IMG/VR virus record: IMGVR_UViG_3300009620_000042
Coordinates: 1-26,257 of that record
Strand: one strand, 5' to 3'
DNA length: 26,257 bases
DNA from: a virus
In this document: positions 21,614-26,257 of the stretch, in pieces
Numbering within the stretch: the stretch's first letter is position 1
How the letters are laid out: each line of letters begins with the position of its first letter
Notes under the pieces: model-generated
What the model saw: the letters and a program-made list of their open reading frames with translations, nothing else
What the model was told of the DNA's origin: nothing
Database searches by the model: none
Position numbers and translations under genes: made by a program

Positions 21614-23493
21614 TATCTGCCCCCGTCCGGCCTGACTTCAGCGCGGAAAGTTCCGAACCTCCAGTCGTCGCCTGTGGCGTCGCTTTCAATCCTGAGAGCG
21701 GCCTGTCGTCCCCGTGCGCGTGTGTCAATCTTGTCCGTTGAGGTCGTAATCTCATACGGTCCGTTTGTCCTTTGGGTTGATGATGGATAGTCGCGAAACT
21801 TGAGTGTCAGGTCAACCGATCCCGACAGGTTCTTGAAGTCGGGTATGAATCTTTTAATCGACATCATTTTTTCGCCGTCCTCAAGATCAACGTCAGCTGA
21901 CTCTATGTAGGATGTCATCGCGCTGCCGTCGGCGTCCTTCCCGAACTCATGCTTGTAGAAAAATGTCCTTCCCGCCGTCGCCCCGTACACGGTTGGAATT
22001 GGAGTGGTCGTGTCATCCGCGTCGTATTCCGCCGCGTATGGATTATTGTATGCGCTGCGGTCCGCCCACGCGCTTCTTGCCAGTGAGCCAACGTGCCAGG
22101 AATTTTCCTGGTAGTTGTATGTTACCTGCTTGTCCAGCTGCACGGAATCACTTGACGGATAGAACCACATCACCTCTCCAAAGTCGGAAAGGGTGGAACA
22201 AAATACGTCCTGCTGCGCAATTGGCTCGATGTCATCGAACACATGATCCTGCACTGTGCAGTCAAGTTTCTTGACTGCCCCGTCGAACACGAAGAATGAT
22301 TCCTTACCCATCCAGAACACCCTTCCGCCAATATCAATCGCGGCGTTCATTCCCACTGCACCGCAATTGTCGGCGATGAGCTTGAAACCAAACGTAAACG
22401 GTGGGCCAATGAACTGCATCTGGTAGAGGGAGGTGTCGGTGAAAACAAGGATTACGCCCCTGCTCCTGACCGCCGCCATGATCTGGCTTCCCCTTGTCAA
22501 TCGCTGTGAGCCGGCCGTGTTGGTCGCAGTCGGCGTCCACGTGTTGTTGTTTTCCTGGTCGCACCAGCGTATGAACATGTTGTCCTGCGTTGAGCTGGTC
22601 GCGATTGTTGTTTCCGTTCCGAACAGAATGACGTGCCGGTCATCACCCGAGATCAGCATGATCCTGTTTGTCGTTGGCGCGTTGCTCAGAACCGTTGCCA
22701 GGTTGCCGCTGAGTCCTGATGATGTATCCCACGTGTACAGTCCTCCATTTAACTGGCACGCTAGGGCGTCCTCGCCCCAGTTGTCCAAACTCCATTTTCC
22801 GGATTCAAGAACAGCAGGCGACGCTGTAATATCCTCACGAGAATCGCCCCATTCAGTCTGGTTCCACACTCCCATGCCCCAGCCATATCCATAGATGGAC
22901 GTGGCAGGACCGGATCTAATCTTGTATGTCGCCGTCGCCGTCGCGCCACTTGCCGTTGACGTTGCCGCCGCAGGCGAAGTGATCGTGAACGTGTTGGCGG
23001 TTACAACCGCCGGGCTTGACGTGTCAAGCAATGTAAGTATTTCAAATTCGTTCTGCAGGTTGGCCTGCGTAACGCCGCCAACGTCCGCGCTGACACTGGA
23101 AATCGTCACGTAGTCCCCAACACGTGCGCCATGGGACCCATCCGTCACGGTGATGGTCGTCGATCCACTGGTTGTGTTAAACTGGGTAATGCTTCCTGTT
23201 CCACGTGTTGGAGTGGCATCATAGTACTTGTCCGCCAGTATATCCGAATAGACGTAGAGCTTCTTGTTGGTTCCGAACATCGTGTACTTGACACCGTCCA
23301 GATCAACCCATGTCAAAAGGGCACGCGTCGCCCCTATAAGGGCATCGCTTGTGATCTTCAGCCATCCGCCAATCTTTTCGGGCAATCCGGAACGAAAGCG
23401 GACGTTATCACCGTCTATCCACGTTCCCTCGGCACCGTATTCGGTTCGCTGCTTGTCGATTCCCGGCCGTATCTGTATCTTGGCTAGTGGCAT
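21613..23493 (-). CDS. Large tail protein, likely tail stabilisation/tubular type
   Basis: Protein of 626 aa, beta-rich throughout. The N-terminus (PGIDKQRTEYGAEGTWIDGD, then VRFRSGLPEKIGGW) is a conserved feature of podovirus tail proteins that I associate with P22 gp10-like tail/packaged-DNA stabilisation proteins, which form beta-propeller structures. An inserted Ig-like stretch follows (about 100-185, TTITVTDGSHGARVGDYVTI; alanine/threonine-rich ATSTASGATATATYK), then repeated aspartate/tryptophan-type blades (GVWNQTEWGDSRE, FVFDGAVKKLD) and a C-terminal SADVDLEDGEKMMSIKR domain. G+C is high (40 of 60 in bases 22921-22980). The start has AGGAG. It is followed by the 50-aa gene. The tail assignment is likely, the exact subfamily less so. 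Confidence 0.7.
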   Translation of the reverse strand: MPLAKIQIRPGIDKQRTEYGAEGTWIDGDNVRFRSGLPEKIGGWLKITSDALIGATRALLTWVDLDGVKYTMFGTNKKLYVYSDILADKYYDATPTRGTGSITQFNTTSGSTTITVTDGSHGARVGDYVTISSVSADVGGVTQANLQNEFEILTLLDTSSPAVVTANTFTITSPAAATSTASGATATATYKIRSGPATSIYGYGWGMGVWNQTEWGDSREDITASPAVLESGKWSLDNWGEDALACQLNGGLYTWDTSSGLSGNLATVLSNAPTTNRIMLISGDDRHVILFGTETTIATSSTQDNMFIRWCDQENNNTWTPTATNTAGSQRLTRGSQIMAAVRSRGVILVFTDTSLYQMQFIGPPFTFGFKLIADNCGAVGMNAAIDIGGRVFWMGKESFFVFDGAVKKLDCTVQDHVFDDIEPIAQQDVFCSTLSDFGEVMWFYPSSDSVQLDKQVTYNYQENSWHVGSLARSAWADRSAYNNPYAAEYDADDTTTPIPTVYGATAGRTFFYKHEFGKDADGSAMTSYIESADVDLEDGEKMMSIKRFIPDFKNLSGSVDLTLKFRDYPSSTQRTNGPYEITTSTDKIDTRARGRQAALRIESDATGDDWRFGTFRAEVRPDGGR

Positions 23494-23500
23494 TTAACTC

Positions 23501-24508
23501 CTAGTTTGTTGCGTAAAACGGCATCCAGTAACTGGTTCCACCGACATCCACGAGAACGTGTCCCGTCAATGATCCCACGCTTGTGTCCGTTGTAACGTTC
23601 GTGCTTTGGTCAGAGGCGCTTGTTCCATCGAACTTGATGAAAGGCTTGTCCTCGTCATCCTGGTCGAGCAACAGGCAGGGAACGGCTCCCGATGCGCTGT
23701 TCTGGTTTATCTCCAGCTTTGCCGCCGGAGCGAGCACGCCAATGCCGACCCTGTCAGTTCCGCCGTCCGAGACAAAATTATTCGCGTCCCCGTTGCTTTC
23801 AATCCTGTAGTCAAGGTCCGCTGATGCATTATTGAATATGAAAGATCCGCCGTCAAATTCAACATTCCCTGTTGCCTTGAGGCTGCCGACAATATCCAGT
23901 GTAAATGAAGGGGAAGACTGGTTAATGCCAATCGTGTCCGCGCTGCCGTCAACAAAGAAGGCATGCGTGTAAGAGGCGGATTCAATCCTGAAATCAAGGT
24001 CGTTCGCCGATGCTTCATTAAAAGTAAAAGCACCACCATTAAAATTAACGGCTCCCGCCACGTCCAGTGTTCCGTTGGCCGTGATATTTCCCGCATCGTC
24101 CAAGACGTCGAACATCGTCGATCCGTCCGTGTACAGTAAGTGTTTTGATCCTGCTATAAGTCCATCAGTTGTTCCTGTTCCACCAGCCGGCTTGAAGTTA
24201 AGAGTGTATGTTCCCATGGTCGCCGCATTGTCAACAATGTACCAGTTCTCCACCGCCTCGCACTGCATGGTTGTGTTGCCCGTCAGCGTTCCCGTCAGTT
24301 TTATGATTGCGTTGCTTGTTTCATCCGCTGTTGTTCCGTCCGTTGCCGTCAGGGAATCCGTTGTGCTCGCTATTGCGACAGAGACGTATCCCTTGATAGC
24401 CGATTCCAGCTTTTGCAAATTGTTATTTGTTATTGTACCCCAAGTCGCGGCGTTCTCCCCCGTTGTCTGGAGCTCAAGGTTCAGGGTGCCTGAATATGTC
24501 GATGCCAT
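23501..24508 (-). CDS. Tail or head fibre protein
   Basis: Protein of 335 aa, rich in T, S, G, N and A. The N-terminus STYSGTLNLELQTTGENAAT resembles those of many phage fibres, and the body contains two similar repeats (NFNGGAFTFNEAS...FRIES and EFDGGSFIFNNAS...YRIES) with intermediate segments such as DTIGINQSSP and DRVGIGVLAP. These look like the triple-stranded beta repeats of fibre shafts. The end, SLTGHVLVDVGGTSYW, is a recurrent fibre C-terminus. It probably forms a trimer that binds the host surface or joins to the adhesin. AAGGAGGA lies before ATG 24508. Confidence 0.75.
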   Translation of the reverse strand: MASTYSGTLNLELQTTGENAATWGTITNNNLQKLESAIKGYVSVAIASTTDSLTATDGTTADETSNAIIKLTGTLTGNTTMQCEAVENWYIVDNAATMGTYTLNFKPAGGTGTTDGLIAGSKHLLYTDGSTMFDVLDDAGNITANGTLDVAGAVNFNGGAFTFNEASANDLDFRIESASYTHAFFVDGSADTIGINQSSPSFTLDIVGSLKATGNVEFDGGSFIFNNASADLDYRIESNGDANNFVSDGGTDRVGIGVLAPAAKLEINQNSASGAVPCLLLDQDDEDKPFIKFDGTSASDQSTNVTTDTSVGSLTGHVLVDVGGTSYWMPFYATN

Positions 24509-24525
24509 TTTTAGTTCCTCCTTAT

Positions 24526-24861
24526 CTAATCAATTTCCGTCCATGACGCCGTCTGGCTGTCATCAACTTCCGTCCAATCTACTGTCTGGCTGTCATCCGT
24601 CTCGTTCCACAAAGTAAGATCCACGTCATTCACGCTCAGGGTGATCAAGGTCTGGAATGCCTCCCCGAATGCCGTCTCGTCTCCAATGCTGAACGTTGCA
24701 TAATTTCCTGTCGCGTCCACGGGTGCCGAACCGGTAACCGTTTCCGTGCCGATGCTGAATGTTGCTGCATTTCCACCTTCCGTGAATGAAAGGTTATGCA
24801 CCACGCTCAGCATTGCGTCCTGGAATGCCTGCTCCGCGAATGCTGTGTGTCCTAGAAGCAT
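24526..24861 (-). CDS. Small repeat protein upstream of the fibre
   Basis: Protein of 111 aa with two internal repeat types: NAATFSIGTE (31-40) and NYATFSIGDE (53-62), then tryptophan repeats WNETDDSQT (85-93), WTEVDDSQT (96-104) and WTEID (107-111), an 11-residue period. The N-terminus LGHTAFAEQAF is echoed by GDETAFGEAF later. It looks like a small beta-repeat protein. I recall similar short proteins near fibre genes in marine phages, without known function. The start lies three bases from the preceding stop. Confidence 0.7.
   Translation of the reverse strand: MLLGHTAFAEQAFQDAMLSVVHNLSFTEGGNAATFSIGTETVTGSAPVDATGNYATFSIGDETAFGEAFQTLITLSVNDVDLTLWNETDDSQTVDWTEVDDSQTASWTEID
24531..24596. repeat. 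Imperfect 33-bp tandem repeat, two copies
   Basis: Bases 24531-24563 and 24564-24596 are related, sharing GTCTGGCTGTCAT at the same phase (24551-24563 and 24584-24596). They encode the 11-residue tryptophan repeats of the small repeat protein. Differences between copies show it is older than the 24-bp repeat at 19967. Confidence 0.8.
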
Positions 24862-24864
24862 CTG

Positions 24865-25476
24865 TTACCCATTTGGATCCGTTGGCCATTCGCCAAGTGG
24901 CTTGCTTTGTACACCGTCCGTTATTGTATAAGTAAACAAAGCCGCCAAAGCGTCCACGTCCGCCGCACCGTCCACCTGTGCCTGCATTGAATTGCACTTG
25001 GCCCTCACGGCCGTCCTGTAATCCGTTATGGCACTGGGTATTGACGTTCCGGCTTCCGTGTTACGTATAACATACCAGTCATATTTTGCAAGAAGTCCTG
25101 CCGCCTGTCTGTCGAATAGTTCCTTTTTAACTGTCTTTAAGCCTTTAGTAACAACTTGATTTCCATTATCATCTAGTATTGGGTTGTCATCTCCATCAAC
25201 CTCATTTCTATCCGCAATGGCTTTAGCAACAGCCGTGCCATATGTTGCCGTTACGACTCCCCCTGCAAAGGCTAGGGTCTGGTTGGTATTAGTGTACCAT
25301 TTCTCATCCCTTTTATTGGTATCATCATAAACAACCGAATAGATGCCTATGGCATTTAAATCTGCTTCCGGCCACAGACTGTGAATGTTCTGGGGATACT
25401 GAACGTCACCTATCGTCATCCCCCTAGGATTATTATAGGTTTTTGTTATTGTGTTATCTTCTACTAAAGCGTACAT
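24865..25476 (-). CDS. Tail-fibre-assembly-like protein
   Basis: Protein of 203 aa. N-terminus MYALVEDNTITKTYNNPRG and IHSLWPEADLNAIGIYSV resemble fibre-associated proteins. The C-terminal part has LLAKYDWYVIRNTEAGTSIP, then AITDYRTAVRAKCNSMQAQV and DVDALAALF, a pattern like the tail-fibre-assembly chaperone family (DUF4376-like). Such proteins help fold or attach the adhesin and lie beside its gene, as here (13 bp after the adhesin stop). AAGGAGGAG before ATG 25476 supports the start. The chaperone role is by analogy. Confidence 0.65.
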   Translation of the reverse strand: MYALVEDNTITKTYNNPRGMTIGDVQYPQNIHSLWPEADLNAIGIYSVVYDDTNKRDEKWYTNTNQTLAFAGGVVTATYGTAVAKAIADRNEVDGDDNPILDDNGNQVVTKGLKTVKKELFDRQAAGLLAKYDWYVIRNTEAGTSIPSAITDYRTAVRAKCNSMQAQVDGAADVDALAALFTYTITDGVQSKPLGEWPTDPNG

Positions 25477-25489
25477 TTCTCCTCCTTAA

Positions 25490-26257
25490 TTATTTTGCCG
25501 TGCACGGTACTCCCCCTGATGTTACAAATGGTTGTTCTGCGAATGCCATATATAAATAATTATCACCGCTTGTATTATCATTATTTTCAGTATTTCTAAT
25601 TTTAAAACCATTAGATAATAAATCAATTACAGTTGCACTATCATTTACACTTTCAGCATTAGCCCCATTAGCTAATAAAACTGTTCCATTTGGATTTGTT
25701 CCTCCAGTTGTTGTTCTTTTGTTATCTCTTATTACCCAATTTGATACGCTGTCTACATTTTTATACAGAAGATAAGCTGGTTTAAATCCTGTATAAACAA
25801 ATGGGCCGTCTGCATTTCCGTTGCCTGTATACCCACCAAATTTTGAGTAGCCTTGTATTTCCCTCCAAGCATAGCATACAAATGTTTCAGTATCACCGTG
25901 AACTCCCGAATTACTTAATGAACATACTGTTGATGTTGGTGCTGTGTCATTCCAAATAAGAAAATCAGTAGTTGCATCAGTAGTATCTAAAACCAAGTAA
26001 TCCGTTTCTGGTGCCGCTGTATTGGCACTATGATACATATACCAGTTATTTACTGTGCTTCTTTCCTTGAATAAAAGAACATCTGGAACTGCACCAAGAC
26101 CGTGTGATACTGTTGCTGTTGCTCCTGTTCCTGTATAAAGAATTATTGAAAATCCCGCTGTTGTATTTGCTTGGTGTGTACTTGCTAAAATTTGTGATGC
26201 ACCGCTTCCACTCGCACTTACAGATGATGTTGAACCGCCATTAGCTTTCCATTGCCA
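25490..26257 (-). CDS. Tail adhesin/receptor-binding-like protein, N-terminal part missing (cut by window edge)
   Basis: The frame is open from the right edge to the stop at 25490 (255 residues visible), so an internal ATG at 26038 is not the true start. It begins WQWKANGGSTSS, then GFSIILYTGTG and VSHGLGAVPDVLLFK, a domain I associate with marine phage tail adhesins (DUF7483-like), followed by VCYAWREIQGYSKFGGY, PAYLLYKNV, NGFKIRNTENNDN and the end YLYMAFAEQPF. The fold is likely a beta sandwich repeated once. A+T-rich (13 G+C in bases 25561-25620), much more than the tail protein, with A-ending codons. It probably contacts the host. Confidence 0.75.
   Translation of the reverse strand, partial: WQWKANGGSTSSVSASGSGASQILASTHQANTTAGFSIILYTGTGATATVSHGLGAVPDVLLFKERSTVNNWYMYHSANTAAPETDYLVLDTTDATTDFLIWNDTAPTSTVCSLSNSGVHGDTETFVCYAWREIQGYSKFGGYTGNGNADGPFVYTGFKPAYLLYKNVDSVSNWVIRDNKRTTTGGTNPNGTVLLANGANAESVNDSATVIDLLSNGFKIRNTENNDNTSGDNYLYMAFAEQPFVTSGGVPCTAK

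Noticed and set aside
1-26257. CRISPR array, tRNA genes, integrase or attachment sites
   Set aside because: No regularly spaced repeats, cloverleaf-like segments or recombinase motifs were seen on reading the sequence; a dedicated search was not possible.

Overview
The window is a contiguous piece of a tailed double-stranded DNA bacteriophage genome, most likely from a marine phage with a short (podovirus-type) tail. The grounds are tightly packed genes with stop-start overlaps, a viral replication block, and a long run of virion and tail genes. Several of these genes resemble, from memory, families common in uncultured marine phage contigs: the tail protein beginning PGIDKQRTEYGAEG, the fibre ending in a SLTGHVLV-type motif, the GNAT protein inside the virion block, and Hsp20. 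No host-type gene, integrase, rRNA or tRNA was seen. The host cannot be named. Promoter-like sequences match the bacterial sigma70 consensus, and no phage RNA polymerase is in view.

Replication block, 1-6581, all leftward. In transcript order it holds two small unknown proteins (6267-6581, 5726-6274), a putative ssDNA-binding protein (4925-5704), an archaeo-eukaryotic-type primase (3359-4903), a free-standing HNH endonuclease (2956-3375), a UvrD-like helicase (1464-2969), a DUF3310 protein (1177-1467) and a family A DNA polymerase that runs off the left edge (1-1190). Both the primase and the ssDNA-binding candidate end in DIPF, like the protein-docking tail of bacterial SSB.

Switch region, 6582-8520. 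Two back-to-back, overlapping sigma70-like promoters share a near-perfect palindrome at 6600-6623. One drives the replication block leftward. The other drives the only rightward gene, an SNF2-type helicase (6645-8084). That gene meets an Hsp20 small heat-shock gene (8068-8466) tail to tail with a 17-bp overlap. Hsp20 seems to have its own promoter.

Right block, 8521-26257, all leftward. In transcript order it holds a truncated tail adhesin (25490-26257), a tail-fibre-assembly-like protein, a small repeat protein, a fibre, a large tail protein, two very small genes (50 and 58 aa, both shorter than 60 codons), a duplicated beta-rich protein, small and proline-rich proteins, a glycine-rich protein, a very basic protein, a GNAT acetyltransferase, a Q/A-rich protein, two very large unknown proteins (653 and 1139 aa), several unknown proteins including one with an HExxH motif, a small membrane protein, and a RecB/Cas4-like nuclease. 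Capsid, portal, terminase and endolysin genes were not recognised and may lie outside the window or among the unknowns.

Base composition is mosaic: hand-counted 60-base samples range from 13 G+C (tail adhesin) to 40 G+C (tail protein), which suggests exchange of individual modules. No gap longer than about 65 bases lacks a gene. I found no convincing defence system. The most unusual points are the two-way promoter, the shared DIPF tails, the short motifs shared between otherwise unlike virion-block proteins, and the HExxH protein.
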